NCBI GenBank assembly: GCA_030123545.1
Contig: CP126124.1
Location: 1,054,001-1,118,000, forward strand
From: Burkholderiaceae bacterium
Lineage (GTDB): Bacteria; Pseudomonadota; Gammaproteobacteria; Burkholderiales; Burkholderiaceae_C
Length of the DNA: 64,000 nucleotides
Reading direction: 5' to 3'
Part shown: positions 35,602 to 45,342 of the stretch, one piece after another
Layout: the number at the start of each line of letters is the position of its first letter
How positions within the stretch are numbered: position 1 is the first letter of the stretch
The notes under the pieces: generated by a model
Database searches by the model: none
Told to the model about the DNA's origin: nothing
What the model saw: only the letters and a program-made list of their open reading frames with translations
Made by a program: the position numbers and the translations under genes

Positions 35602-36078
35602 TTGTCAAACTCGGTATTCCGCTTCGCGACGACCCAGGGCCAGAACGTCCAGTGGTTGCTGCGGCGCAATTGCTCGGTGTCCCCGAGGCAACTGGCGGCG
35701 GTCTATGTCTCGCTGTGCGTGGTGTCGATCGGCATCGGCGCGATCTGCTGGCTGAGGGGCGCGACGCTGGTGATGCCGTTTGCGGGGTTCGAACTGTTGG
35801 CGGTCGGCGCAGCGTTCTGGGCCTATGCCCGGCATGCGGCTGATCGCGAACGCATCTCGCTGGACGCTGCCGAACTCGTGGTCGAACTGGAGAACGCGGG
35901 GCGGCTGCAGCGGGCCGCGTTCGACCGGCATTGGGCGCGGATCGAGCCGACGGCGGGCGACGGTTCGTTGATCGAGGTGTCCGGCCAGGGCCGGGCGGTG
36001 CGGGTCGGACGCTATCTGCGGCCCGATCTGCGGCCCGCATTGGCACGCGAGATCAGGATGGCGTTGCGCGGCGCGTGA
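35602..36078 (+). CDS. DUF2244 membrane protein
   Basis: A 158-residue DUF2244 protein with the family start QWLLRRNCSVSPRQL, two adjacent membrane helices (AVYVSLCVVSIGIGAICWLR and FAGFELLAVGAAFWAYARHA) and a C-terminal soluble part ending VGRYLRPDLRPALAREIR. A TTG start at 35602 with GGAGACG upstream fits; the longer frame from 35470 would overlap the preceding gene. It lies just upstream of the cox operon, a common location for DUF2244 genes, suggesting an oxidase-related role. Confidence 0.82.
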   Translation: MSNSVFRFATTQGQNVQWLLRRNCSVSPRQLAAVYVSLCVVSIGIGAICWLRGATLVMPFAGFELLAVGAAFWAYARHAADRERISLDAAELVVELENAGRLQRAAFDRHWARIEPTAGDGSLIEVSGQGRAVRVGRYLRPDLRPALAREIRMALRGA

Positions 36079-36162
36079 CACGAGGTCGAGCGCGGCAGCG
36101 GCACGCGGCCTGGGATGGCGGAGCGAGTACGATTCTTTTTTTGAGGCAACGAAGAAGTCAAC

Positions 36163-37053
36163 ATGATCAACAACATCCAGGCCAGACTGGCATCGGCGCT
36201 GCGCTTCCCGCTCATTCTTCTGTGCGCATGGTTCAGCGTGTCCGCGTGGGCGGTGAACAGCCTGCCCGGCGGACCCGCGCTGCTGGAGCTCAATCTGCAG
36301 CCGCCCGTGACCGCGATTGCCCGAGACCAGGCCTGGCTGAACGATCTGCTGATGATCGTCTGCACCGTGGTCTTCATCGGCGTGTTCGGCGTCATGTTCT
36401 ATTCGATCTGGAAGCACCGCAAGTCGGTCGGCCACAAGGCTGCGACCTTCCATGAGTCCGTCGCGATCGAGATCACCTGGACCATCGTGCCGTTCGTGAT
36501 CATCGTGCTGATGGCGTTTCCCGCCACCAAGCTGATCGTCGCGGCCAAGGACACGACAAATGCCGACCTGACGGTCAAGGTCACCGGCTACCAGTGGAAA
36601 TGGGGTTACGACTATCTGAACGGCGAGGGCCAGGGCATCGCCTTCCTGTCGACGATCAATCCGAAGATGCGCGAATTCGCCGCCGTCGGTGCCAGGGGCG
36701 CACCGATCCCCGACAACTACCTGCTCGACGTCGACCACCCGCTCGTCGTGCCGGTGAACAAGAAGGTCCGCATCATCACGACCTCCGTCGACGTGATCCA
36801 CTCCTGGGCCGTGCCTGCGCTCGGCGTGCGGCAGGACGCGATTCCCGGTTTCGTGCGCGACGTCTGGTTCCGTGCGGAAAAGGTCGGCACCTACTATGGC
36901 GACTGCACCGAGTTGTGCGGCAAGGAGCATGCGTTCATGCCGGTCGTGGTCAAGGTGCTGAGCGACGACGACTACACGAAGTGGGTCGCGGGAGAGCACC
37001 AGAAGCTGGCGGCCGGGTCGAACGCTTCCAGCGCGCCGGTGGCATCGAAATAG
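36163..37053 (+). CDS. coxB: Cytochrome c oxidase subunit II
   Basis: Carries the CuA centre that takes electrons from cytochrome c. A 296-residue protein with signal peptide (to about residue 30), two membrane helices (LLMIVCTVVFIGVFGVMFYS and IVPFVIIVLMAFPATKLIV) and a periplasmic cupredoxin domain. CuA ligands are His in VIHSWAVPALG and the CTELCGKEHAFM motif. It is first of the operon coxB-ctaD-microprotein-ctaG-DUF2970-ctaE. Confidence 0.97.
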   Translation: MINNIQARLASALRFPLILLCAWFSVSAWAVNSLPGGPALLELNLQPPVTAIARDQAWLNDLLMIVCTVVFIGVFGVMFYSIWKHRKSVGHKAATFHESVAIEITWTIVPFVIIVLMAFPATKLIVAAKDTTNADLTVKVTGYQWKWGYDYLNGEGQGIAFLSTINPKMREFAAVGARGAPIPDNYLLDVDHPLVVPVNKKVRIITTSVDVIHSWAVPALGVRQDAIPGFVRDVWFRAEKVGTYYGDCTELCGKEHAFMPVVVKVLSDDDYTKWVAGEHQKLAAGSNASSAPVASK

Positions 37054-37074
37054 CATTGAGAGAAGGGGTTCCCG

Positions 37075-38703
37075 ATGAGTGCAGTTCTCGACAACCAGGG
37101 TCACGGCGGCCAGGTTCACGACGATCACCACGCCCATGCACCGACCGGCTGGCGGCGCTGGGTGTTCGCGACCAATCACAAGGACATCGGCACGATGTAC
37201 CTGTTGTTCGCGTTCACGATGCTGATCATCGGCGGCGCGATGGCGATGGTGATCCGCGCCGAGCTGTTCGAGCCGGGCCTGCAGTTGCTGAACCCCGAGA
37301 TGTTCAATCAGCTGACGACCATGCACGGGCTGATCATGATCTTCGGCGCGATCATGCCGGCGTTCGTCGGCTTCGCGAACTGGATGGTTCCGCTGCAGGT
37401 CGGCGCGCCTGACATGGCGTTCGCGCGCATGAACAACCTCAGCTTCTGGCTGCTGATCCCGGCGGCGCTGATGCTGATCGGCGGCTTCTTCATGCCCGGC
37501 GGCGCACCGGCCACCGGCTGGACCATGTATGCGCCGCTGTCGCTGCAGATGGGCATGGCGATGGATTCGACGATCTTCTCGATCCACATCATGGGCGCGT
37601 CGTCGATCATGGGCGCGATCAACATCATCGTGACGATCCTGAACCTGCGCGCGCCAGGCATGAAGCTGATGAAGATGCCGATGTTCTGCTGGTCCTGGCT
37701 GATCACCGCCTACCTGCTGATCGCGGTGATGCCGGTGCTGGCCGGCGCAGTCACGATGACGCTGACCGACCGCCATTTCGGCACCAGCTTCTTCAACGCG
37801 GCCAACGGCGGCGACCCGATCATGTACCAGCACATCTTCTGGTTCTTCGGGCACCCCGAGGTCTACATCATGATCCTGCCGGCATTCGGCATGATCAGCC
37901 AGGTCATCCCTGCGTTCGCGCGCAAGAAGCTGTTCGGCTACACGTCGATGGTGTATGCGATCGCGGCGATCGCGATCCTGTCGTTCATCGTCTGGGCGCA
38001 CCACATGTTCATCACCGGCATGCCGGTCACCGGGGAACTGTTCTTCATGTTCACGACGGTGCTGATCGCGGTGCCGACCGCGGTGAAGGTGTTCAACTGG
38101 ACCGCGACGATGTGGCGCGGCTCGATGACGTTCGAGACCCCGATGCTGTTCGCGGTCGGCTTCATCTTCGTGTTCGTGATCGGCGGCTTCAGCGGCCTGG
38201 TTCTTGCGATGGCGCCGGTGGACATCCAATTGCACGGCACCTACTACGTGGTCGCCCATTTCCACTACGTGCTGGTCGCGGCGGCGCTGTTCGCGATGTT
38301 CGCGAGCTTCTATTACTGGAGTCCGAAGTGGACCGGCGTCATGTACAACGAGATGCACGGCAAGATCCATTTCTGGTGGTCGATGATCTCTTTCAACGTT
38401 GCGTTCTTCCCGATGCACTTTCTGGGGTTGGCCGGCATGCCGCGCCGCTACGCCGACTATCCGGCGCAGTTCACCGACTTCAACCAGGTGGCGTCGATCG
38501 GCGCCTGGCTGTTCGGCCTGGCGCAGGTGTACTTTTTCTTCTGGGTCGTGCTGCCGTTGCTCAGGGGGCACGGTGAAAAAGCCCCGCAGCGGCCGTGGGA
38601 GGGAGCTGAGGGCCTGGAGTGGGAGGTTCCTTCGCCGGCGCCGTTCCACACCTTCGAGACGCCGCCCAAGCTCGATCCGACCGCGACCCGCGTCATCGGT
38701 TGA
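37075..38703 (+). CDS. ctaD: Cytochrome c oxidase subunit I
   Basis: Catalytic subunit with heme a, heme a3 and CuB that reduces oxygen and pumps protons. 542 residues with 12 membrane helices. The signature region [20 protein letters not shown] contains the CuB His and cross-linked Tyr, then HHMF, and [17 protein letters not shown] holds the heme ligands. The N-terminus is extended and His-rich ([13 protein letters not shown]). Shine-Dalgarno GAGAAGGGG before the ATG. Confidence 0.97.
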   Translation: MSAVLDNQGHGGQVHDDHHAHAPTGWRRWVFATNHKDIGTMYLLFAFTMLIIGGAMAMVIRAELFEPGLQLLNPEMFNQLTTMHGLIMIFGAIMPAFVGFANWMVPLQVGAPDMAFARMNNLSFWLLIPAALMLIGGFFMPGGAPATGWTMYAPLSLQMGMAMDSTIFSIHIMGASSIMGAINIIVTILNLRAPGMKLMKMPMFCWSWLITAYLLIAVMPVLAGAVTMTLTDRHFGTSFFNAANGGDPIMYQHIFWFFGHPEVYIMILPAFGMISQVIPAFARKKLFGYTSMVYAIAAIAILSFIVWAHHMFITGMPVTGELFFMFTTVLIAVPTAVKVFNWTATMWRGSMTFETPMLFAVGFIFVFVIGGFSGLVLAMAPVDIQLHGTYYVVAHFHYVLVAAALFAMFASFYYWSPKWTGVMYNEMHGKIHFWWSMISFNVAFFPMHFLGLAGMPRRYADYPAQFTDFNQVASIGAWLFGLAQVYFFFWVVLPLLRGHGEKAPQRPWEGAEGLEWEVPSPAPFHTFETPPKLDPTATRVIG

Positions 38704-38709
38704 TCGGCC

Positions 38710-38817
38710 ATGACACCCGAACAAAAGAAGGCCAACCGGCGGCTCGCGCTGATCCTGGCGTCGATCGCAGCGGCGTTCTTCTTCGGCATCATCATCAACA
38801 GAGCCCTGTCCCACTAG
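38710..38817 (+). CDS. Cytochrome oxidase small assembly protein (35 residues)
   Basis: A 35-residue single-helix membrane microprotein, MTPEQKKANRRLALILASIA with a hydrophobic tail ending INRALSH. It lies 6 bases after ctaD and 11 bases before ctaG. Short proteins with this MTPEQKKxNRRLALILA pattern are conserved between ctaD and ctaG in Burkholderiales. Role in oxidase assembly is inferred from position. Confidence 0.8.
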   Translation: MTPEQKKANRRLALILASIAAAFFFGIIINRALSH

Positions 38818-38828
38818 GACCGCAACCG

Positions 38829-39440
38829 ATGAGCCGGCGCCAGGATAATCGCAGGATGCTCGGCCGGCTGGCCGTGATCGCGGCCGTGATGTTCGGTTTC
38901 GGCTATGCGCTGGTGCCGATGTACCGGGCGATCTGCGAGGCGACTGGCCTCAACATCCTGGCGCGTGGCGAGAACGCGGTGGCGTCGGTCGACGGATCGC
39001 GCGCCGGCGCGCTGCGCAACACGCAGGTCGACACGAGCCGCACGATCACCGTGATCTTCGACGCGAACGCGCGCGGTGCCTGGTCGTTCCATCCGGAGCA
39101 GAGCTCGGTGCAGGTCCATCCCGGTGCGCTGACGACCGTGATGTACGAATTCCAGAACAACGAAAAAGAGCGCACGACGGCGCAGGCGATCCCGAGCTAT
39201 GCGCCGCGTCAGGCGGCGGCGCATTTTCACAAGATCGAATGCTTCTGCTTCAGCCAGTGGACCCTGAACCCCGGCGAGAAAAAGGTATGGCCGGTCGTGT
39301 TCGTGATCGATCCGAAGCTGCCGAAGGACGTGACCTCGATCACGTTGTCATACACCTTCTTCGAGGTCGGCGCGAAGACGCCGCCGGCACCCGAGGACTC
39401 GGCCGATGCCGGCACGCCGGCTACACGAGGTGCGACGTGA
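38829..39440 (+). CDS. ctaG: Cytochrome c oxidase assembly protein CtaG (CuB delivery)
   Basis: COX11-type membrane-anchored copper chaperone that metallates CuB in subunit I. 203 residues with one N-terminal helix (LGRLAVIAAVMFGFGYALVP) and the periplasmic copper motif CFCFSQWTLNPGE. The stop overlaps the GTG start of the DUF2970 gene (GTGA). Confidence 0.96.
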   Translation: MSRRQDNRRMLGRLAVIAAVMFGFGYALVPMYRAICEATGLNILARGENAVASVDGSRAGALRNTQVDTSRTITVIFDANARGAWSFHPEQSSVQVHPGALTTVMYEFQNNEKERTTAQAIPSYAPRQAAAHFHKIECFCFSQWTLNPGEKKVWPVVFVIDPKLPKDVTSITLSYTFFEVGAKTPPAPEDSADAGTPATRGAT

Positions 39441-39664
39441 ACGACCCGATCGTGCAAACATCCGTCGATGCCGCGCCGCGCCGCTCGCTCTGGCGCAGCG
39501 TCAAGGCGATCGGCTGGGCCTTCCTCGGCGTGCGCTCGACGAGCGGCTACGGCGAGGACTTCCGGCGCGTCAAGCCGCTGCACGTGATCGTCGTCGCCTT
39601 CCTGGCCACGGTCGTGTTCGTGTTGCTGCTGGCCGGTCTCAGCCACTGGGTCGTGCACCACTAG
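39437..39664 (+). CDS. DUF2970 small membrane protein
   Basis: A 75-residue protein typical of Burkholderiales cox operons: LWRSVKAIGWAFLGVRSTSG with a C-terminal helix (VIVVAFLATVVFVLLLAGLS). A GTG start at 39437 overlaps the ctaG stop, supporting coupled translation. Exact role unknown. Confidence 0.85.
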   Translation: MNDPIVQTSVDAAPRRSLWRSVKAIGWAFLGVRSTSGYGEDFRRVKPLHVIVVAFLATVVFVLLLAGLSHWVVHH

Positions 39665-39743
39665 CCGCCGTTTCGCCATCGCATCGACCGATCACCTTCG
39701 ACACCCACCCTATCCGAAAACGCCAAGAAATCCAGGAGCCTTC

Positions 39744-40625
39744 ATGACGACCAGCACCGGCAACGCGACCCCCTATTACTTCGTGCCAGCGCCGTCACGC
39801 TTTCCGGCAACGACGGCTTTCGGGCTGCTGCTGGTGATCTTCGGCGCAACGATGTGGATCAACGAGCGCGACTGGGGGATGTACGTATTCGTCCTCGGTC
39901 TTGCGCTGTGGCTGGTGACGCTGTTCCAGTGGTTCTGGACGACCGCGCATGAGAGCGAGCACAAGAACTACGGCCACAAGGTCGACCTCTCGTTCCGCTG
40001 GAGCATGAGCTGGTTCATCTTCTCCGAGGTGCTGTTCTTCGGCGCATTCTTCACCGCGTTGTGGTGGACGCACGAGCACTCGGTGCCGATGCTGGGCAGC
40101 GTCGACAACGCGATCCTGTGGCCCGACTTCAAGGCCGCGTGGCCGTCGGCGGCTCCGGGCATCACGGCGTCGCCGGCCAACCTGATCGCCCCGTTCACCG
40201 TGATGACGCCGTTCTGGATCCCGACAATCAACACCGCGCTGCTGCTGTCGTCGGCGGTGACGGTGACGATCGCGCACCACCTGCTGCGCGCAGATCGCCG
40301 CGCGCTGACCATCGTGTTCATGTGGATCACCGTCATCCTCGGCGCAAGCTTCCTCGGACTGCAGAGCTACGAATACATCCACGCCTATACCGAGCTCAAT
40401 CTCAAGCTCACTTCCGGCGTCTACGGCTCCACATTCTTCATGCTGACCGGCTTCCACGGCTTTCACGTGTTCATCGGCACGCTGATGCTGATCAGCATCA
40501 CGATCCGGCTGATGAGCGGCCATTTCACGCCCAAGCGCCACTTCGGCTTCGAAGGCGCGGCTTGGTACTGGCACTTCGTCGACGTGGTCTGGCTCGGCCT
40601 GTACGTATTCGTGTATTGGCTGTAG
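39744..40625 (+). CDS. ctaE: Cytochrome c oxidase subunit III
   Basis: 293-residue, seven-helix subunit III that stabilises the oxidase and its lipid environment. Motifs: WFWTTAHESEHKNYGHKV, SEVLFFGAFFTALWW, and the C-terminal HFGFEGAAWYWHFVDVVWLG. Shine-Dalgarno CAGGAGCC precedes the ATG. A terminator follows. Confidence 0.96.
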   Translation: MTTSTGNATPYYFVPAPSRFPATTAFGLLLVIFGATMWINERDWGMYVFVLGLALWLVTLFQWFWTTAHESEHKNYGHKVDLSFRWSMSWFIFSEVLFFGAFFTALWWTHEHSVPMLGSVDNAILWPDFKAAWPSAAPGITASPANLIAPFTVMTPFWIPTINTALLLSSAVTVTIAHHLLRADRRALTIVFMWITVILGASFLGLQSYEYIHAYTELNLKLTSGVYGSTFFMLTGFHGFHVFIGTLMLISITIRLMSGHFTPKRHFGFEGAAWYWHFVDVVWLGLYVFVYWL

Positions 40626-40637
40626 GGTGCGGATGGC

Positions 40638-40675
40638 GCAGCAAACAAGGCGCCGCAGGGCGCTTTTTTGCTGCG
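40638..40675 (+). terminator. Terminator at the end of the cox operon
   Basis: Outer arms CGCAGCAAA and TTTGCTGCG enclose a GGCGCC/GGCGC stem and a T6 run. The outer stem reaches almost to the stop of the convergent DUF2909 gene. Confidence 0.8.
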
Positions 40676-40679
40676 GCCG

Positions 40680-40910
40680 CTACTGGCCGACCGGGATGCC
40701 GGCCGGCCGGATGTAGCCCAGCTTCCAGGCGAGCAGGATAAGCAGGAACAGTGCGATGGACAGGCCGACGCGCAAGGCCAGGGCCCATGCCATGTTGCGG
40801 CTGCGACGCTCGTCGTCTTCGTCGTCCTTGTCGCCGCGCATCAGGTAGAAGCCTGCGGAGGCCAGGCTGCCGATGATCGCGATGAATGCAATGATGACGA
40901 CGATTTTCAT
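40680..40910 (-). CDS. DUF2909 twin-transmembrane protein
   Basis: A 76-residue protein with two membrane helices (VIIAFIAIIGSLASAGFYLM and MAWALALRVGLSIALFLLIL) joined by an acidic/basic loop (RGDKDDEDDERRS). This is the DUF2909/twin-TM family found beside cox genes in beta-proteobacteria. It is the only minus-strand gene in the oxidase block and starts 15 bases from the divergent SURF1 gene. Confidence 0.85.
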   Translation of the reverse strand: MKIVVIIAFIAIIGSLASAGFYLMRGDKDDEDDERRSRNMAWALALRVGLSIALFLLILLAWKLGYIRPAGIPVGQ

Positions 40911-40925
40911 GGGATCGATTATCCG

Positions 40926-41663
40926 GTGACGACGCATTCCTCGTTGCTGCGCTTCTGGCTGGTGAGCCTGGGCGCGCTGATCGGCGTGAGCATTACCTTC
41001 CAACTCGGGCGCTGGCAGCTGTCGCGGGCGGCGCAGAAGGAAGGGCGGCAGGCCGCGGTCGAACAGGCGGAACGGCACCGCCCGATCGACACGCGCGTGC
41101 TGCTTGCGGCTGCGCAGCCCTCGGACCTGATGAATCGTCCGGTCGTGCTGCACGGCAGTTGGCTGCCGCGGCACACGGTGTACCTCGACAATCGGCAGAT
41201 GAACGAGAAGGTCGGTTTCTTCGTCGTGACGCCGCTGGTGCTCGAGGCCAGCCACGCCGTGGTGCTGGTGCAGCGTGGTTGGGTGCAGCGCAACTTCCTC
41301 GACCGCACCGCGCTGCCGGCGGTCCAGACCCCGCTCGGTGAGGTGCAGGTCGAGGGCCGGATTGCCCCGCCACCTTCGAAGCTTTTTGCGTTCGGCGGCG
41401 CCGACCGGGGTGTGATCCGGCAGAATCTCGACATTCCGCAGTTTCGCGTCGAGACCGGCCTGCCACTGATGGACGTGACGGTGCTGCAGACCGGCGCGCC
41501 GAGCGAGGGCCTGCAGCGCGAGTGGTCGCCGGTCGGCACCGGCGTCGAAACGAATTACAGCTACGCTATTCAATGGTTTTCCATCTGCGGGCTGATTGCT
41601 GTCCTTTATGTCTGGTTCCAAATCTTCCGGCGCTTTGTCGCCCCTCGCCGTCCCTCCGCCTGA
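40926..41663 (+). CDS. SURF1-family cytochrome oxidase assembly protein
   Basis: 245-residue SURF1 homologue that helps insert heme a into the oxidase. Two helices bracket a periplasmic domain: LGALIGVSITFQLGRWQLSR with the conserved GxWQxxR, and NYSYAIQWFSICGLIAVLYV near the C-terminus. The VQRGWV segment is also conserved. GTG start at 40926; no better start is available because the divergent gene begins 15 bases away. Confidence 0.93.
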   Translation: MTTHSSLLRFWLVSLGALIGVSITFQLGRWQLSRAAQKEGRQAAVEQAERHRPIDTRVLLAAAQPSDLMNRPVVLHGSWLPRHTVYLDNRQMNEKVGFFVVTPLVLEASHAVVLVQRGWVQRNFLDRTALPAVQTPLGEVQVEGRIAPPPSKLFAFGGADRGVIRQNLDIPQFRVETGLPLMDVTVLQTGAPSEGLQREWSPVGTGVETNYSYAIQWFSICGLIAVLYVWFQIFRRFVAPRRPSA

Positions 41664-42330
41664 GTCGGACACTGATCCGCTGGCTCTGACGGTGCACTCG
41701 ATGCCGTCGCCGCGGCACGCGGCGGATGCACAGCGCACCGCGCGCGGGCGCTGGACGATGTTCGCGCTGCTGCTGGTCTGCGCTGCGCCGGTGGTCGCGT
41801 CCTACTTCACCTACTACGTGATCCGCCCGACCGGCCGGCCCGGTTTCGGCACGTTGATCGAGCCGCAGCGCCCGATTCCGGAGGTCGTCGGGGTCGCGCT
41901 CGACGGGCGGCCAGTGCCGCTGCAAACGCTGACGCGACAGTGGCTGCTGCTCAGCGTGGCCGACGCCGCCTGCGACCCGGCCTGCCAGCAGCGCCTGTAT
42001 CTGCAGCATCAGCTGCGCGAATCGCTCGGCAAGAACATGGGCCGGCTCGACTGGGTCTGGCTGATCGACGATGCGGCGCCGGTGCCGCCGGCGTTGTTGC
42101 CCGCGCTCAAATCGGCCACCGTGCTGCGGGTTGCGCCTGATGTGCTGGTGCGCTGGCTGCCTGCCGCGCCTGACCATGCGCCGACCGAGCACCTGTACCT
42201 CGTCGACCCGCAGGGCAACCTGATGATGCGTTTCCCCGCGAATCTGGATCTGGCCGGTGCCTCGCGGGCCAAGCGCATGATCGAGCGGCTGCTGCGGGCT
42301 TCGTCGTCCTGGGACGGCGCAGGCAACTGA
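41608..42330 (+). CDS. Membrane-anchored thioredoxin-like (SCO-related) protein of cox clusters
   Basis: A 240-residue protein with one N-terminal helix (MFALLLVCAAPVVASYFTYY) and a periplasmic thioredoxin-like domain (WLLLSVADAACDPACQQRLY, CxxxC). Proteins of this type lie between SURF1 and ctaA in Burkholderiales. The ATG at 41608 overlaps SURF1 by 56 bases; an ATG at 41701 is an alternative. A role in copper or redox handling is inferred from CxxxC and location. Confidence 0.78.
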   Translation: MSGSKSSGALSPLAVPPPESDTDPLALTVHSMPSPRHAADAQRTARGRWTMFALLLVCAAPVVASYFTYYVIRPTGRPGFGTLIEPQRPIPEVVGVALDGRPVPLQTLTRQWLLLSVADAACDPACQQRLYLQHQLRESLGKNMGRLDWVWLIDDAAPVPPALLPALKSATVLRVAPDVLVRWLPAAPDHAPTEHLYLVDPQGNLMMRFPANLDLAGASRAKRMIERLLRASSSWDGAGN

Positions 42331-42352
42331 CGCGTACCGAATCCGAAGCCGC

Positions 42353-43552
42353 ATGACGAATCCGCCGCTGTACAACCTCTCGCCGATCGCGCAGATCATG
42401 TTCGCGGGCGTGCTCGCCGCGCTCGGGCCGCTGGCCTGGCTGTGGTTGCGCAACCGCAGGGCGGGAGGCGCGCAATGGCTGCGGGCGCTCGCGCTGCTGA
42501 CGTTGTTTCTCTGCTTCGACCTGGTGCTGTTCGGCGCGTTCACGCGGCTGACCGATTCCGGTCTCGGCTGCCCCGACTGGCCCGGTTGCTATGGCAACGC
42601 GAGCCCGGTCGGCGCATCCAGCGCAATCACGTTGGCGCAGACCGCGATGCCGACGGGCCCGGTCACGCACGGCAAGGCCTGGGTCGAGATGATTCACCGC
42701 TATCTGGCGACCGGCGTCGGCGTGCTGATCCTGGCGCTCGCGGTCGTCGCCTGGGTCCAGTGGCGCCGTGCCGCACGCCGGCCTGACTTTGGGGCGGCGC
42801 CCGCGGTTCACCCCTGGTGGCCGACGCTGACGCTGGCGTGGGTCTGCCTGCAGGGGGCGTTTGGCGCGCTGACGGTGACGATGCGGCTGTTTCCGGCGAT
42901 CGTGACCCTGCATCTGCTGGGCGGCATGGTGCTGCTGGCGCTGCTGTGCGCGCAGGCGGTGCGCGCGAACCGCGCCGTCTCCGGCCGCGTCCCGACAGCG
43001 CTGCCGCGCCTGGCGCGCAGCCTGCTCTTGCTCACCTGCGCGCTGGTCGCCTGCCAGATCGCTCTGGGCGGATGGGTCAGCACGAACTATGCGGTGCTGG
43101 CATGCCGCGAGTTTCCGATGTGCCAGGGCAGCTGGTGGCCGACGATGGACTTCCACCAGGGCTTCTCGCTGTGGCGACCGCTGGGCATGACGCCGGCAGG
43201 CCATCCGATCGAGTTCTCGGCGCTGACGGCGATCCACTACGTGCACCGTCTGTTCGCCTATCTGGTGATCGTGGTGCTGGGGTGGCTCGCGTGGCGGCTG
43301 CGCGCGACCGGTTTGCGCCGGCAGGCGCGCTGGATTGCCGCGCTGGCGCTCTGGCAGTTCGGCACCGGCCTGAGCAACGTGGTGTTGGGCTGGCCGCTGC
43401 CGGCTGCAGTGGGGCACACCGGCGGCGCAGCGGCGCTGGTGGTTGTGCTGACCTGGTCCGTGGTGGCGAGCCGGCGTGTGCAGCCGGCGCGCGAGTCGGC
43501 TGCGACCGATGCCGGCGCAGCGCAATCACCCCCCGTGAGATTGCCCGCATGA
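42353..43552 (+). CDS. ctaA: Heme A synthase (CtaA/COX15)
   Basis: Oxidises heme O to heme A. 399 residues with eight membrane helices in two homologous halves. Conserved [21 protein letters not shown] with the Cys pair, [35 protein letters not shown], and [12 protein letters not shown]. The stop overlaps the ctaB start (ATGA). Confidence 0.96.
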   Translation: MTNPPLYNLSPIAQIMFAGVLAALGPLAWLWLRNRRAGGAQWLRALALLTLFLCFDLVLFGAFTRLTDSGLGCPDWPGCYGNASPVGASSAITLAQTAMPTGPVTHGKAWVEMIHRYLATGVGVLILALAVVAWVQWRRAARRPDFGAAPAVHPWWPTLTLAWVCLQGAFGALTVTMRLFPAIVTLHLLGGMVLLALLCAQAVRANRAVSGRVPTALPRLARSLLLLTCALVACQIALGGWVSTNYAVLACREFPMCQGSWWPTMDFHQGFSLWRPLGMTPAGHPIEFSALTAIHYVHRLFAYLVIVVLGWLAWRLRATGLRRQARWIAALALWQFGTGLSNVVLGWPLPAAVGHTGGAAALVVVLTWSVVASRRVQPARESAATDAGAAQSPPVRLPA

Positions 43553-44445
43553 ATACCGTGGCCGGCGCAGCGCCGATGTCGCATATCAGGCAGTACTACG
43601 CGCTGACCAAGCCGCGCGTGATTCAGCTGATCGTGTTCTGTGCGCTGATCGGCATGCTGCTCGCTGTGCCCGGATTGCCGACGTTCGCCGAACTGCAGCG
43701 CGCGCTGCTGGCCAGCGTGGGCATCTGGCTCGTCGCCGCCGCCGCCGCCGCGTTCAATTGCCTGGTCGAGCGCAATATCGACGCGCGGATGAAACGCACC
43801 GCCTGGCGCCCGACCGCGAAGGGCGAGCTCAGCGATATGCAGGCGCTGACGTTCTCCGCGGCGCTGTGCGCGCTGGGTTCCTGGTTGCTGTATGCGTGGG
43901 TCAATCCGCTGACGATGTGGCTGACGTTCGCGACCTTCGTCGGCTATGCGGTGATCTACACCGTGATCCTCAAGCCGCTGACGCCGCAGAACATCGTGAT
44001 TGGCGGCGCCTCCGGCGCGATGCCGCCGGTGCTGGGGTGGGCCGCGATGCGCGGCGATGTCGGTCCCGAGGCCCTGCTGCTGTTCCTGATCATCTTCCTG
44101 TGGACGCCGCCGCATTTCTGGGCGCTGGCGCTGTACCGGGTGGACGACTACCGCAAATCGGGGCTGCCGATGCTGCCGGTCACGCATGGGAACGCGTTCA
44201 CGCGGCTGCAGGTGTTCCTGTACACGCTGATCCTGTTCGCCGGCTGCCTGATGCCGTTCCTGATGGGTATGAGCTCGTGGCTGTATCTGGTGGCGGCAGT
44301 CGGGCTGTGCGGCGCGTTCTGCGTCTACGGCTTCCGTCTGTGGCGCAACTACTCCGACGCACTGGCGCGGCGCACGTTCCGCTTTTCGCTGATCCACCTG
44401 AGCGGGTTGTTCGCGGCGCTGCTGCTCGACCATTACCTGCGCTGA
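43549..44445 (+). CDS. ctaB: Protoheme IX farnesyltransferase (heme O synthase)
   Basis: Transfers farnesyl to protoheme to make heme O, the substrate of CtaA. 298-residue UbiA-superfamily enzyme with [19 protein letters not shown] at the N-terminus, the Asp-rich segment [19 protein letters not shown], and [20 protein letters not shown]. Translationally coupled to ctaA. Confidence 0.97.
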   Translation: MNTVAGAAPMSHIRQYYALTKPRVIQLIVFCALIGMLLAVPGLPTFAELQRALLASVGIWLVAAAAAAFNCLVERNIDARMKRTAWRPTAKGELSDMQALTFSAALCALGSWLLYAWVNPLTMWLTFATFVGYAVIYTVILKPLTPQNIVIGGASGAMPPVLGWAAMRGDVGPEALLLFLIIFLWTPPHFWALALYRVDDYRKSGLPMLPVTHGNAFTRLQVFLYTLILFAGCLMPFLMGMSSWLYLVAAVGLCGAFCVYGFRLWRNYSDALARRTFRFSLIHLSGLFAALLLDHYLR

Positions 44446-44452
44446 CGCCACC

Positions 44453-45061
44453 ATGATGAACAAGCGCGACACGCTGCGATGGATCTCGGTCGGCTTGGCC
44501 GCGACCGGCTTGGTGCCGTTGCTCGCGGCCTGCTCGAAGGAGAAGCTCCAGTTCAAGAACATCGACATCACCGGCGCCGATTTCGGCAAGGATTTCCATC
44601 TGACCGACCAGAACGGCCAGCCGCGCAGCCTGGAAGATTTCCACGGCAAGGTGGTGGTGGTCTTCTTCGGCTACACCAGCTGCCCGGACGTGTGTCCGAC
44701 CACGCTGGCGGAGTTGGCCCAGGTGAAGAAGCTGCTCGGCAGCGACGGCGACCGGCTGCAGGTACTGTTCATCACGATCGACCCCGAGCGCGATACGCCG
44801 CAGCTGCTCAAGGCCTACATGGCGAACTTCGACCCGAGCTTTCTCGCGCTGCGCTGCTCGCCGGAGCAACTCGTGACGCTCGCGCGCAACTTCAAGATCT
44901 TCTACAAGAAGGTCGACGGCAAGACGCCGGACAGCTACACGATGGACCACTCGGCAGGCTGCTACGTCTATGACCCGCAGGGCCGGCTGCGGCTGTACCT
45001 GCGCTACGGCGCTGATCCGCAGGCGATCGCCTCCGACGTCCGGCTGCTGCTCCAGACCTGA
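44453..45061 (+). CDS. SCO1/SenC-type copper chaperone lipoprotein
   Basis: Delivers copper to CuA of subunit II. 202 residues with an N-terminal lipoprotein signal (LVPLLAAC lipobox), thioredoxin-fold domain, copper motif TSCPDVCP and the distal His in MDHSAG. It ends the heme/copper part of the cluster, 7 bases after ctaB. Confidence 0.94.
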   Translation: MMNKRDTLRWISVGLAATGLVPLLAACSKEKLQFKNIDITGADFGKDFHLTDQNGQPRSLEDFHGKVVVVFFGYTSCPDVCPTTLAELAQVKKLLGSDGDRLQVLFITIDPERDTPQLLKAYMANFDPSFLALRCSPEQLVTLARNFKIFYKKVDGKTPDSYTMDHSAGCYVYDPQGRLRLYLRYGADPQAIASDVRLLLQT

Positions 45062-45102
45062 ACGCGGTTGCTTAGAATGGCGGCAACGCGAGGACCCGCA
45101 CG

Positions 45103-45330
45103 ATGCAGATTCACAAGGAAGTCGACGCCCGCGGGCTCAATTGCCCGCTGCCGATCCTGAAAGCCAAGAAGGCGCTCGCCGACATGGCGAGCGGCGAACT
45201 GCTGAAGGTGGTGGCGACCGATGCCGGGTCGGTGCGTGACTTCCAGGCGTTTTCCAAGCAGACCGGCAACGAGCTGGTCGAGCAGCAGACGGTCGGCGCC
45301 GACTACATCCACGTGCTGCGCCGGCGCTAA
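45103..45330 (+). CDS. TusA-family sulfur carrier protein
   Basis: A 75-residue sulfur-relay protein. The family motif is present: VDARGLNCPLPILKAKKALA with the persulfide Cys14 in CPLP. Substrate could be tRNA thiolation, molybdenum cofactor or general sulfur transfer. It lies 41 bases after the SCO gene and converges with galU 12 bases away. Confidence 0.92.
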   Translation: MQIHKEVDARGLNCPLPILKAKKALADMASGELLKVVATDAGSVRDFQAFSKQTGNELVEQQTVGADYIHVLRRR

Positions 45331-45342
45331 ACAAGGCGCTGC

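Noticed and set aside
35605..38814. 1069-residue minus-strand reading frame across the cox genes
   Set aside because: Shadow of coxB and ctaD; the translation is His/Arg/Gln/Asp-rich low-complexity with no domain.
41560..41580. A GCTACGCTATT motif in SURF1 as another palindrome insertion
   Set aside because: It encodes the conserved family motif YAIQWF; no inverted repeat.
44198..44950. 250-residue minus frame opposite ctaB/SCO gene
   Set aside because: Antisense of conserved ctaB and SCO; low complexity.
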